Assembly: GCF_022761125.1 (NCBI RefSeq)
Contig: NZ_JAKWJR010000003.1
Span: 310,001 to 374,000, forward strand
Origin: Nocardioides sp. SR21
GTDB lineage: Bacteria; Actinomycetota; Actinomycetes; Propionibacteriales; Nocardioidaceae
Length of the DNA stretch: 64,000 nucleotides
Reading direction: 5' to 3'
The position numbers and the translations under genes were made by a program. Positions 8,954 to 20,091 of the stretch are shown here, one piece after another; the first letter of the stretch is position 1; each line of letters opens with the position of its first letter. The notes under the pieces are model-generated. The model had not been told where the DNA came from. It worked only from the letters and a program-made list of their open reading frames with translations, and made no database searches.

Positions 8954-9618
8954 CGCTGATCTCGGCCCATCGCTGCCTGACGGCGGCCGACATCGGGTCC
9001 GCGATCGCGCTCGGTGCCGACTACGTGGAGTTCGACGTGCAGCGCTGCGCCGACGGCTCCCTGGTGCTGCTGCACGACCCCGCCGAGGTCGCGCCACCCG
9101 GCACGTTGGGGTACGCCGAGGCACTCGACCTGATCGCGGGTCGGGTCCGGCTCCACCTGGACCTCAAGGTCGAGGACGACGAGGTGGAGGTGGTGGCGCA
9201 GGCCGTCGAGCGCCTCGGCGCCGACCAGCTGCTCGTGACGACCCTGAGCGACCGGGGCGTCCGGACCGTCCGCGACTGGGCCGATACCGAGGGCCATGAC
9301 CTCCTGGTCGGGCTCTCCCTCGGCCGTGGCGTCCACGACATCCCGGTCCTGCACGCGATCCGGGTCCGGCTGTCCGAGCTGTTCCCGCATGCGCGCTACC
9401 GGTTCGCCCGCGCGAACATCGTCGTCTCGCACCACTGGCTGGCCCGCCTCGGGCTGCGGCGCTTCGCGCGGCGGCACCGCCTGCCCCTGCTCGTCTGGAC
9501 GGTCGACACGCCCAAGGCGCTGGCGTACTGGATGCGGCCCGGTCGCGCGTGGCTGGTGACCACGAACGTGCCGGAGACCGCCCTCGGACTGCGTCGGCCT
9601 GACAGACTTTCCCCATGA
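8950..9618 (+). CDS. Glycerophosphodiester phosphodiesterase family protein
   Basis: 222 residues from ATG 8950, overlapping the previous stop. The GDPD core is visible: AHR near the N-terminus, ADYVEFDVQ (metal Glu and Asp), VLLHD (second His) and HLDLKVED. The stretch that usually holds PENT between the first His and the E-x-D pair is shortened, so the metal site may differ from canonical GlpQ/UgpQ. No signal peptide, so probably cytosolic. It would split glycerophosphodiesters into glycerol-3-phosphate and an alcohol; with the upstream amine genes, ethanolamine or choline is an attractive alcohol (inference). Confidence 0.82.
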   Translation: MTLISAHRCLTAADIGSAIALGADYVEFDVQRCADGSLVLLHDPAEVAPPGTLGYAEALDLIAGRVRLHLDLKVEDDEVEVVAQAVERLGADQLLVTTLSDRGVRTVRDWADTEGHDLLVGLSLGRGVHDIPVLHAIRVRLSELFPHARYRFARANIVVSHHWLARLGLRRFARRHRLPLLVWTVDTPKALAYWMRPGRAWLVTTNVPETALGLRRPDRLSP

Positions 9619-10577
9619 GGACCGGTGCCTTCGACGAGCTCGTCCCCGACGTCCTGGGTGAGCCCTACCTGGCCGAGACGATCTCGCTGCCTCCCGACGA
9701 GGAGGGCGCGGTCGTCGCGACGCTCGTCGTCCGCCGCGCCGAGCAGCCGACGAGCAGGGCCGTGCTGCACGTGCACGGCTTCTGCGACTACTTCTTCCAG
9801 ACGGCGTACGCCGAGTGGTGGAACGAGCGGGGCTACGACTTCTACGCGGTCGACCTGCGCAAGTACGGCCGCTCGCTGCGGCCCCACCAGACGCCCAACT
9901 ACGTCACCGACCTGCGCCAGCACTTCCCCGACCTGGACGCCGCGTTCCATCGCGTCGCCGAGCGGGACGGCCACGACCACGTCGTGATCAGCGCCCACTC
10001 CACCGGCGGGCTGATCTCCTCGCTCTGGGCCAACGAGCGCAAGCCGAAGATCGCCGGGATGGCGCTGAACTCCCCCTGGCTGGACATGCAGGGCGGCCGC
10101 CTGGTCCAGGGCCTCGGCACCTCGGTGATCAAGCAGGTCGGCGCACGTCAGCCGACCCGCCAGATCCCCCGGGTCGTCGACGGGGTGTACGGCCGCAGCC
10201 TCCACGTCGACCACGACGGCGAGTGGATGTTCAACACCGAGTGGAAGCCGCTCGACTCGTTCCCGGTCACGTTCGGCTGGCTGCGCGCGATCCGGCTCGG
10301 CCACGACGAGCTGCACCGCGGCCTCGAGGTCGGGTGCCCGACGCTCGTGCTCTCCTCGACCGGCACCCGGTGGCCTAAGGCGATGGCCGAGGACGCGCAC
10401 GACTTCGACATCGTGCTCGAGGTCCCGCAGATCCGGCAGTGGGCCACCGCACTCGGCAGCCACGTCACCTACGTCGCCATCGAGGGCGCCCGGCACGACG
10501 TCGTGCTCTCTCGCGAGGGCCCGCGCACGAAGGCGTACGCCGAGCTCGGCCGCTGGCTCACGACGTACGTCGACTGA
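9615..10577 (+). CDS. Alpha/beta hydrolase (serine aminopeptidase S33/lysophospholipase-like)
   Basis: 320 residues with ATG in a 4-base overlap with the GDPD gene. The fold markers are VLHVHGFCDYFFQ (oxyanion region), the nucleophile elbow ISAHSTGG, and a late His in GARHDVVLS. The class includes monoacylglycerol lipases and lysophospholipases. Coupling to a GDPD suggests ordered lipid breakdown, with deacylation first and headgroup release second, but this is inferred from position only. It is the last gene of the run that begins with the FCD regulator. Confidence 0.85.
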   Translation: MRTGAFDELVPDVLGEPYLAETISLPPDEEGAVVATLVVRRAEQPTSRAVLHVHGFCDYFFQTAYAEWWNERGYDFYAVDLRKYGRSLRPHQTPNYVTDLRQHFPDLDAAFHRVAERDGHDHVVISAHSTGGLISSLWANERKPKIAGMALNSPWLDMQGGRLVQGLGTSVIKQVGARQPTRQIPRVVDGVYGRSLHVDHDGEWMFNTEWKPLDSFPVTFGWLRAIRLGHDELHRGLEVGCPTLVLSSTGTRWPKAMAEDAHDFDIVLEVPQIRQWATALGSHVTYVAIEGARHDVVLSREGPRTKAYAELGRWLTTYVD

Positions 10578-10590
10578 CTGACGCGCCTAC

Positions 10591-10596
10591 TAGGCT
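10591..10596 (+). promoter_or_regulatory. Leaderless-type -10 element of pta
   Basis: TAGGCT is followed by 7 bases and then the ATG of pta at 10604. A TAnnnT hexamer at this distance places the transcription start at or next to the start codon, and no Shine-Dalgarno is present. Confidence 0.6.
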
Positions 10597-10603
10597 CACC
10601 ACC

Positions 10604-12694
10604 ATGCGGACCAGCGTGTACGTCGCCTCCGTGGAGGGCTCGGCCGGCAAGTCCGCCCTCGCGCTCGGCGCGCTCGACGCCCTGTCGCGGCGCGTGGAGC
10701 GGGTCGAGGTGTTCCGCCCGATCGTGCGCAGCGACCGCCAGACCGCCCGCGGTGAGCGCGACTTCGTGCTCGACCTGCTCATCGCCCACGAGGCGACCTC
10801 GCTCCCCTACGACGAGTGCACCGGAGTCACGTACGACGACGTGCACGCCGACCCGGTCGCGGCGCTGGACACGATCGTCGAGCGCTACCACCGGGTCGCG
10901 GACCGCGCCGACGCCGTGGTCATCGTCGGCTCCGACTACACCGACGTCGGCACCCCCACCGAGGCCGCCTACAACGCGCGGATCGCCGCCAACCTGAGCG
11001 CGCCGGTGCTGCTGGTGCTCAACAGTGCCGGGCGCACACCCACGGAGATCGCGACCCTCGCGGACCTGGCCGCAGGCACGATCGCGGAGAACCACGCGAC
11101 GCTCTTCGCCGTGGCCGCCAACCGGGTCACCCACCCCGACCTCGACGCCGTCGTCGCAGCGCTGTCGCGTCCGGGGGTGCCGGCGTACGCCCTGCCGGAG
11201 GTGCCGCTGCTGTCCGCACCGACGCTGGCCGACATGGTGCCGGCGGTCGACGGCCGGCTGGTCTCCGGCGACCCGGCGCTCCTCGACCGCGAGGCGATGG
11301 GCGTCGTGGTCGCCGGCATGACGATGCCGAACGTGCTGGACCGGCTGTTCGAGGGCGCCGCCGTGGTGACCGCCGGCGACCGGCCGGAGGTGGTGCTCGG
11401 CGTCCTGATGGCCCACCACTCCGCCAGCTTCCCGCAGGTGACCGGGATCATCCTCAACGGCGGGATCGAGCTGCCGCCCCAGGTGACGAGGCTGCTCGAG
11501 GGCACCGGGACGACGCTGCCGATCATCGCCACGGATCTCGGCACCCACCAGACCTCGTCGGCGCTCACCGCTGTCCGAGGACGGCTCACGTCGGGCTCGC
11601 CGCGCAAGATCACCGCCGCGCTCGCGCTGTTCGCCGAGCACGTCGGCGGCGACGCGCTGCTCGACCTCCTCGACGTCGCGCACACGACGGCGGTGACGCC
11701 GCTGATGTTCGAGCACCAGCTGGTCCACGCGGCCGCGTCGGACCGCCAGCACATCGTGCTCCCCGAGGGCGACGACGACCGCGTGCTCAGGGCCGCCGAC
11801 ATCCTGCTGCGCCGCGGCGTCGCGGACCTGACGCTTCTCGGCGACCCGATCCGCATCAACGCCCGGGCTGCGGGGCTCGGCGTCGACGTGTCCGGGGCGA
11901 GCCTCGTGAACCCCGACGACAGCGAGCTCACCGAGCGCTTCGCCGAGGAGTACTACCAGCGCCGCAAGCACAAGGGCACCGAGCGCGGCTTCGCCCACGA
12001 CGTGGTGCGCGACGTGTCGTACTTCGGCACCCTGATGGTGGAGCTCGGCATCGCCGACGGCATGGTCTCCGGCGCCGCCCACACGACCGCGCACACGATC
12101 CGCCCGTCGCTGGAGGTCGTGAAGACCGTGCCGGGCGTCTCCGTGGTCTCGTCGGTGTTCTTCATGTGCCTGCAGCACCAGGTGCTCGTCTACGGCGACT
12201 GCGCGGTCAACCCGGACCCGACCGCCGAGCAGCTCGCGGACATCGCGATCTCCTCGGCCGAGACCGCGGCCGCGTTCGGTGTCGAGCCGCGGGTCGCGAT
12301 GCTGTCGTACTCCACCGGCACCTCGGGTGCCGGCAGCGACGTCGAGAAGGTCTCGGCGGCGACCGCGCTGGTGCGGTCCCGGGCGCCGCACCTGATGGTC
12401 GAGGGCCCGATCCAGTACGACGCGGCGATCGACCCCGCCGTCGCCCGCACGAAGCTGCCGGACTCACCGGTGGCCGGGCGCGCGACGGTCTTCGTCTTCC
12501 CGGACCTGAACACCGGCAACAACACCTACAAGGCCGTGCAGCGCTCGGCCGGCGCGGTCGCGATCGGGCCCGTCCTGCAGGGCCTGCGGAAGCCGGTGAA
12601 CGACCTCTCCCGCGGCGCGACGGTCCGCGACATCGTCAACACGGTCGCGATCACCGCGATCCAGGCCCAGCAGCTGAAGGAGCGCGCTTCGTGA
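10604..12694 (+). CDS. pta: Phosphate acetyltransferase
   Basis: 696 residues, the long three-domain form. The N-terminus is a P-loop-like domain related to dethiobiotin synthetase (ASVEGSAGKSALALGAL), the middle is a DRTGG-type domain, and the last 330 residues are the catalytic PTA_PTB domain (HIVLPEGDDDRVLRAA, MVSGAAHTTAHTIRP, STGTSGAGSDVEKV). It interconverts acetyl-CoA and acetyl phosphate. The ATG at 10604 follows a TAGGCT hexamer with no Shine-Dalgarno, and the stop overlaps ackA. Confidence 0.96.
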   Translation: MRTSVYVASVEGSAGKSALALGALDALSRRVERVEVFRPIVRSDRQTARGERDFVLDLLIAHEATSLPYDECTGVTYDDVHADPVAALDTIVERYHRVADRADAVVIVGSDYTDVGTPTEAAYNARIAANLSAPVLLVLNSAGRTPTEIATLADLAAGTIAENHATLFAVAANRVTHPDLDAVVAALSRPGVPAYALPEVPLLSAPTLADMVPAVDGRLVSGDPALLDREAMGVVVAGMTMPNVLDRLFEGAAVVTAGDRPEVVLGVLMAHHSASFPQVTGIILNGGIELPPQVTRLLEGTGTTLPIIATDLGTHQTSSALTAVRGRLTSGSPRKITAALALFAEHVGGDALLDLLDVAHTTAVTPLMFEHQLVHAAASDRQHIVLPEGDDDRVLRAADILLRRGVADLTLLGDPIRINARAAGLGVDVSGASLVNPDDSELTERFAEEYYQRRKHKGTERGFAHDVVRDVSYFGTLMVELGIADGMVSGAAHTTAHTIRPSLEVVKTVPGVSVVSSVFFMCLQHQVLVYGDCAVNPDPTAEQLADIAISSAETAAAFGVEPRVAMLSYSTGTSGAGSDVEKVSAATALVRSRAPHLMVEGPIQYDAAIDPAVARTKLPDSPVAGRATVFVFPDLNTGNNTYKAVQRSAGAVAIGPVLQGLRKPVNDLSRGATVRDIVNTVAITAIQAQQLKERAS

Positions 12695-13887
12695 GCAACC
12701 TGGTCCTGGTCGTCAACGCCGGCTCGTCGTCGCTGAAGTACAGCCTGGTCGACGGCGAGACCGGCGAGACGCAGGCGGTCGGCGTCGCCGAGCGCGTCGG
12801 CGGTGACGACGGGATCCTCACCCACACCGGACCCGACGGCGAGAAGCACCGCAGTGAGCTCGCGCTTCCCTCCCACGAGGCGGCGCTCGAGGCGGCACTG
12901 CAGGCGTTCGACGAGCACGGGCCCACGCTCGACGCCAGCGCCCTGGCGGCGGTCGGTCACCGCGTGGTGCACGGCGGCGAGCGGTTCTCGGCCCCGGCGC
13001 TGGTCGACGACGACCTGGTCAGCGCCGTGGAGGAGCTGGTGCCGCTGGCCCCCCTCCACAACCCGGCCAACCTCGAGGGACTCTCGGTCGCCCGCAAGCT
13101 CTTCCCGGACGTGCCCCAGGTCGCGGTGTTCGACACTGCGTTCCACCAGACGATGCCGGAGGCGGCGTACACCTACGCGGTGCCGCTGGCGTGGCGCGAC
13201 GAGCACGGCATCCGGCGCTACGGCTTCCACGGGACGTCCCACAAGTTCGTCGCCGGTGAGACCGCGCGGTTGCTGGGGCGGCCGCCCGAGGACGTGAACG
13301 TGATCGTGCTGCACCTCGGCAACGGCGCGTCCGCGTCGGCGGTCGCCGGTGGCCGCTCGATCGACACGTCGATGGGCATGACCCCGCTCGAGGGCCTGGT
13401 GATGGGCACCCGCTCCGGGGACCTCGACCCGGCGCTCCACGCCCACCTGCACCGGCAGCTGGGCTGGTCCCTGGAGGAGATCGACGCCGCGCTCAACCGC
13501 GAGTCCGGCATCAAGGGGCTGGTCGGCCACAGCGACTTCCGCGAGCTCGCGCAGATGCTCGCCGACGGCGACGAGCGAGCCAGGATGACGTTCGACGTCT
13601 ACTGCTACCGGCTGCGCAAGTACGTCGGCGCCTACTACGCCGCGCTGGGCACCGTCGATGCCATCGCGTTCACCGCCGGCATCGGCGAGCGCGCCGCCGA
13701 CGTGCGCGAGCGGACGCTGGAGGGCCTGGAGCGGCTCGGCATCCGCATCGACGCCGAGGCCAACCTCTCCGCGACCGACGGCGCTTCCCGGATCTCCACC
13801 GACGACAGCGAGGTCGCGGTGTTCGTCGTCCCCACCAACGAGGAGTGGCAGATCGCCCGCGAGGCCCTCGAGGTCGTCAGAAGGTAG
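12691..13887 (+). CDS. ackA: Acetate kinase
   Basis: 398 residues, the usual size. Motifs are VVNAGSSSLKY, DTAFHQTMP (catalytic Asp), YGFHGTSHKFV, VLHLGNGASA and FTAGIGERA. It transfers phosphate between acetyl phosphate and ADP, forming the Pta-AckA overflow/acetate assimilation pair. GTG 12691 overlaps the pta stop, and the last 11 bases overlap the convergent nitroreductase gene. Confidence 0.97.
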   Translation: MSNLVLVVNAGSSSLKYSLVDGETGETQAVGVAERVGGDDGILTHTGPDGEKHRSELALPSHEAALEAALQAFDEHGPTLDASALAAVGHRVVHGGERFSAPALVDDDLVSAVEELVPLAPLHNPANLEGLSVARKLFPDVPQVAVFDTAFHQTMPEAAYTYAVPLAWRDEHGIRRYGFHGTSHKFVAGETARLLGRPPEDVNVIVLHLGNGASASAVAGGRSIDTSMGMTPLEGLVMGTRSGDLDPALHAHLHRQLGWSLEEIDAALNRESGIKGLVGHSDFRELAQMLADGDERARMTFDVYCYRLRKYVGAYYAALGTVDAIAFTAGIGERAADVRERTLEGLERLGIRIDAEANLSATDGASRISTDDSEVAVFVVPTNEEWQIAREALEVVRR

Positions 13888-14536
13888 GACCGTCGAAGCG
13901 CTCGCGGGTCACGAACTCCTCGACCGGGCTGCGGCGCAGCCTGGTGATCTCCTTGGCCGGCCTGCCGAGCGGCACGACCGCGGCGACGGCGTACGTCTCG
14001 GGGATCCCCAGCAGCTCCTTGACCGCCGGCTCCTCCGCGACCGCCATCGTCGTGATGGTGCCCCCGAAGCCTTCGTTGCGCGCGGCGAGCAGCACGTTCC
14101 ACACCAGGGGGTAGACCGACGCGCCGCTGATCAGGCCGATCCGGTCGAGGTCCTGGTCCATCGCCGCCACGACCGCGAGGTCGACGCAGACGACGAGAAC
14201 CGCGCCGGCGGTCAGCACCGGGCTGGTGAACCGGTCCGAGACCTCGGTCGCGGCGATCTCCTCGGGCGTCGGGATCGGCGCCTCGAGCGGGTTGTACGGG
14301 CTCTGGCCGGCGTTGATCTGCGCGACGTACCGGCGGGCTGCCGTGAGGTTCAGCGCCGCCAGCTGTGCGCGGGTCTCCTGGTCGCGCACGACGATCACGT
14401 GGGCGCCCTGGCGGTTGCCGCCGCTCGGGGCGAACCGCGCGTTGTCGAGGATCCGGTGGAGCGTCTCGTCCGGCAGCGGGTCGCCGGTGAACTCGCGGAC
14501 CGCGGGAGTCGTGCGCATGACGTCGTACAGGTCCAT
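13877..14536 (-). CDS. Nitroreductase family protein
   Basis: 219 residues from ATG 14536; an in-frame GTG at 14545 is less likely because TAGCGT lies exactly 7 bases before the ATG. FMN-binding features are MRTTPAVREFTGDPLP, FAPSGGNRQGAHVIVV and GFGGTITTMAV. The family reduces nitro groups, quinones or flavins with NAD(P)H; the substrate is not evident. The 3' end overlaps ackA on the opposite strand by 11 bases. The promoter is shared, in mirror image, with the small membrane protein at 14561. Confidence 0.9.
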   Translation of the reverse strand: MDLYDVMRTTPAVREFTGDPLPDETLHRILDNARFAPSGGNRQGAHVIVVRDQETRAQLAALNLTAARRYVAQINAGQSPYNPLEAPIPTPEEIAATEVSDRFTSPVLTAGAVLVVCVDLAVVAAMDQDLDRIGLISGASVYPLVWNVLLAARNEGFGGTITTMAVAEEPAVKELLGIPETYAVAAVVPLGRPAKEITRLRRSPVEEFVTRERFDGPTF

Positions 14537-14541
14537 GGTTC

Positions 14542-14555
14542 GCACGCTAGCGTGC
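14542..14555. promoter_or_regulatory. Symmetric bidirectional promoter core
   Basis: GCACGCTAGCGTGC is a perfect palindrome. Read on either strand it gives TAGCGT followed by exactly 7 bases and an ATG (14536 on minus, 14561 on plus), so both divergent genes appear to use overlapping -10 elements with leaderless starts. Confidence 0.6.
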
Positions 14556-14560
14556 AGCCC

Positions 14561-14923
14561 ATGAACCCTGTCCTCGGACTGTCCATCGGCCGGATCGCCG
14601 TCGGCGCACTCGCGCTCGCGAGGCCGGACGTCGCGTCAAAGACGTTCCAGCTCGACGCGGTCTCGAACCCGCAGGTGCCGTACGTCGTCCGGCTGTTCGG
14701 CGCCCGTGAGGTCGCGCTCGGCCTGATCACGATCTTCGCCGGCGGCAAGACCCGGCGCGGCGTGATCGCCGTCGGGGTGGCGGTCGACGCCGCGGACGCC
14801 GCGACCGCCTACCTCGCGCTCAAGGACGGCACGGTCTCCAAGAAGACGGCCTACACGCTCATCGGGCCCGCCGCCGGTGCGGTCGGCTCCGGGCTGCTGG
14901 CCCTGGCCAAGCGCTCGAAGTAG
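14561..14923 (+). CDS. Small membrane protein of unknown function (DUF4267-like)
   Basis: 120 residues. About four short hydrophobic segments can be seen: GLSIGRIAVGALALA, a stretch around LFGAREVALGLITIFAGG, RGVIAVGVAVDAADAATAYLA, and GPAAGAVGSGLLALA. The FGAREVALG block and small size recall DUF4267-type four-helix proteins, but I am not certain of the family. No catalytic motif is visible. It is divergent from the nitroreductase and shares its promoter palindrome. Function unknown. Confidence 0.75.
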   Translation: MNPVLGLSIGRIAVGALALARPDVASKTFQLDAVSNPQVPYVVRLFGAREVALGLITIFAGGKTRRGVIAVGVAVDAADAATAYLALKDGTVSKKTAYTLIGPAAGAVGSGLLALAKRSK

Positions 14924-15036
14924 CCCGTCCCCGGCCGTCTCTCCCGTCTCGACGGAGAACGGTCTGCCGCAGACACGTCACGGTCGGTGGTTCACTGGGC
15001 CCACTCAGGTGCCGGCAATGCGGAGGAATGCACAGG

Positions 15037-17709
<2,673 letters not shown>

Positions 17710-17722
17710 CCGAGCCGACCCG

Positions 17723-18487
17723 TCAGCTGAGCAGGAACACCGTCAGCGCGACGACGCCGACGAGCACGATCACCACGCGCAGCGCAGCGCTGGGGAGCCG
17801 GCGGCCGACGGTGGCGCCGATCTGGCCGCCGATCACCGAGCCGACACCGATCAGCAGCACGATCCACCAGTCGACGTCGGCGACCACGATGAAGATCAGG
17901 CCGGCGACCGCGTTGACGACGGCGGCGAGCACGTTCTTGACGGCGTTCAGCCGCTGCAGGTTCTCGTCGACCCCGGTGCCGAGCACCGCCATCAGCAGGA
18001 CGCCCTGGGCGGCACCGAAGTAGCCGCCGTACACGCCGGTCAGCGCGACGCCGGGCCACACCCACCAGGTGCCGTGGTACGGCATGCCTCCGGTCGCGTC
18101 GTGGCGCCGGGAGACCCAGGCGGAGATCCGCGGCTGGAGCACGACGAGCACGAGGCCGAGCACGATCAGCGCCGGCACGATCGCGGTGAAGGCGTCGTCA
18201 GGCAGGACCAGCAGGAGCACGGCGCCCGCCGTACCGCCGATCAGCGAGGCGACGCACAGCCGCAGCACCCTGGAGCGCTGGCCGACCAGCTCGCGTCGGT
18301 AGCCGATCGCCCCGGAGACGGAGCCCGGGACCAGGCCGACGGTGTTGGACACGTTGGCGGTCACGGGCGGTACGCCGAACGCGAGGAGGGTCGGGAACGT
18401 GATCAGCGTTCCCGACCCCACCACGGTGTTGATGGTGCCGGCCGCGACCCCGGCGAGCAGGATCGCGACGACCTCGAAGACACTCAC
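17723..18487 (-). CDS. TauE/SafE-family sulfite exporter-like membrane protein
   Basis: 254 residues, about eight hydrophobic segments, with the duplicated TauE/SafE pattern GTINTVVGSGTLITFPTLL and, later, GVYGGYFGAAQGVLLMAVLG. The family exports sulfite, sulfoacetate or related organic anions. The GTG start overlaps the stop of the SPFH gene by four bases (18484-18487), so it is translated from the same message as the SPFH and NfeD proteins. That coupling is unusual for the family and hints at a membrane-microdomain association (inference). Confidence 0.9.
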   Translation of the reverse strand: MSVFEVVAILLAGVAAGTINTVVGSGTLITFPTLLAFGVPPVTANVSNTVGLVPGSVSGAIGYRRELVGQRSRVLRLCVASLIGGTAGAVLLLVLPDDAFTAIVPALIVLGLVLVVLQPRISAWVSRRHDATGGMPYHGTWWVWPGVALTGVYGGYFGAAQGVLLMAVLGTGVDENLQRLNAVKNVLAAVVNAVAGLIFIVVADVDWWIVLLIGVGSVIGGQIGATVGRRLPSAALRVVIVLVGVVALTVFLLS

Positions 18488-19605
18488 TGAGCGGGAGGCA
18501 CCTCACCTGGGTCGACGGCCGGGTCGGTGGCGGTCGGCGGTGTGCTCCTGCCCGGGATCGCCGCGCTCGCGGCCTCGGCGATCGCGGCCTCGACAGCCGC
18601 GTTCGTCCTGCGCAGCTCGGCGTCCGCCAGGGGCTCCTGCGGCTCCGACGGGCCCATGTCGACCCGCTTGAGCGGCCCGTCGACCTGCTGCGGGATGCCC
18701 TGCAGGCTGTTCATCGTCGAGCCGAGGCCCTCGAGTGCCTTGCCGATCTCGCTGGGGACGATCCAGACCTTGTTCGCGTCGCCCTCGGCGATCTTCGGCA
18801 TCATCTGGAGGTACTGGTAGGCCAGCAGCGACTGGTCCGGCTGGCCGTCATGGATGGCCTGGAAGACCGTCTGGATCGCCTGGCCCTCACCCTGCGCCCG
18901 CAGGATCGCGGCCTCGCGCTCGGCCTGGGCCCGCAGGATGGCGGCCTCGCGGTCACCCTCGGCGTTCAGGATCGAGGACTGCTTGTTGCCCTCCGCGGTG
19001 AGGATCGCCGACTGGCGCTGGCCCTCGGCGGTCAGGATGAGCGCCCGCTTGTCGCGGTCGGCGCGCATCTGCTTCTCCATCGCGTCCTTGATCGACGGCG
19101 GCGGGTCGATGCCCTTGATCTCGACGCGGTTGACGCGGATGCCCCACTTGCCGGTGGCCTCGTCGAGCACGCCACGCAGGCCGTTGTTGATCTCCTCGCG
19201 GCTCGTCAGCGTCTGCTCGAGGTCCATGCCACCGACGATGTTGCGCAGCGTGGTCATCGTGAGCTGCTCGACGGCCTGGATGTAGTTCGAGATCTCGTAG
19301 GTCGCCGCGATCGGGTCGGTCACCTGGAAGTAGATGACGGTGTCGATCGACACGGTCAGGTTGTCCTCGGTGATCACCGGCTGCGGCGGGAAGCTCACGA
19401 CCTGCTCGCGCAGGTCGATGAGGTAGCGCACCTTGTCGACGAACGGCACGACGATGTTGAGGCCGGCCGGCAGCGTCTTGAGGTACTTGCCGAAGCGCTC
19501 GACCACGCCGGCGCGGGCCTGCGGGATGATGCGCACGGTCTTCGCCAGCAGCACCACCACGAACAACAGCAGCAGGACCGCCAGGATCAACAGCACCAGG
19601 GGCAC
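18484..19605 (-). CDS. SPFH/band 7 membrane scaffold protein (stomatin/QmcA type)
   Basis: 373 residues. An N-terminal membrane anchor (residues 1-20) leads into the SPFH domain (VVERFGKYLKTLPAGLNIVVPF). A coiled region follows with ten-residue repeats of the form ILTAEG.., and the Pro-rich tail is of low complexity. Such proteins form membrane microdomains and control membrane proteases. The NfeD partner lies 9 bases upstream, the usual SPFH-NfeD pairing. The GTG start has GGAGAG in front of it. Confidence 0.93.
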   Translation of the reverse strand: MPLVLLILAVLLLLFVVVLLAKTVRIIPQARAGVVERFGKYLKTLPAGLNIVVPFVDKVRYLIDLREQVVSFPPQPVITEDNLTVSIDTVIYFQVTDPIAATYEISNYIQAVEQLTMTTLRNIVGGMDLEQTLTSREEINNGLRGVLDEATGKWGIRVNRVEIKGIDPPPSIKDAMEKQMRADRDKRALILTAEGQRQSAILTAEGNKQSSILNAEGDREAAILRAQAEREAAILRAQGEGQAIQTVFQAIHDGQPDQSLLAYQYLQMMPKIAEGDANKVWIVPSEIGKALEGLGSTMNSLQGIPQQVDGPLKRVDMGPSEPQEPLADAELRRTNAAVEAAIAEAASAAIPGRSTPPTATDPAVDPGEVPPAQ

Positions 19606-19614
19606 AGGACTCTC

Positions 19615-20079
19615 CTAATTCTCGCCGAGCTCGGGCAGAGGATGGACGTACGCCGTGGCACCGCGGATCTCGAAGACCTCGACGGTCGCGCCGACCTCGA
19701 TCGTCACGTGCTCGTCGTACGGCGCTGCCGACCAGGTCTCCCCCGCCAGCTTGATCTGACCGACGTCGAGGCCCGTGATCCGCTTCGTGACGGTGGCCCG
19801 CTGGCCGAGCAGCTTGCCGGTGCCGAGCACCAGGTCCGGGCCCTGGTGCAGTCGGGCGACCAGCGACGGGCGGACCAGCCACAGCATCGCGACCGAGGTG
19901 ACGCCGGCGATGATCACCTGGAGCGGTACGCCCGCGCCGAGGGCCGCGCTCACGGCGCCCGCGAGCGCGCCGACGGCGAGCATCGCGAGGACCAGGTCCA
20001 GGCTCATCAGCTCGGCCATGCCGAGCAGGACGGCCAGACCGGTCCACACCGCCCAGGCGTGCTCACTCAGCCAGTCCAT
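19615..20079 (-). CDS. NfeD-like membrane protein
   Basis: 154 residues: about three N-terminal hydrophobic segments (AVWTGLAVLLGMAELMS, VLAMLAVGALAGAVSAALG, VIIAGVTSVAMLWLV) followed by an OB-fold domain (LLGQRATVTKRITGLDVGQIKLAGETWSA) ending in a beta-rich VEVFEIRGATAYVHPL. This is the short NfeD class that pairs with SPFH proteins. It is first in the three-gene unit, with a leaderless-type TAGGGT upstream. Confidence 0.9.
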   Translation of the reverse strand: MDWLSEHAWAVWTGLAVLLGMAELMSLDLVLAMLAVGALAGAVSAALGAGVPLQVIIAGVTSVAMLWLVRPSLVARLHQGPDLVLGTGKLLGQRATVTKRITGLDVGQIKLAGETWSAAPYDEHVTIEVGATVEVFEIRGATAYVHPLPELGEN

Positions 20080-20085
20080 GACCCG

Positions 20086-20091
20086 ACCCTA
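20086..20091 (-). promoter_or_regulatory. Leaderless-type -10 element of the NfeD-SPFH-TauE unit
   Basis: On the minus strand TAGGGT is followed by 6 bases and the ATG at 20079. It is also downstream of the ABC ATPase stop (20089) and overlaps it, so the unit can be transcribed independently. Confidence 0.55.

Noticed and set aside
10469..12391. Open minus-strand frame of 640 codons opposite pta
   Set aside because: Antisense shadow of pta, without domains.
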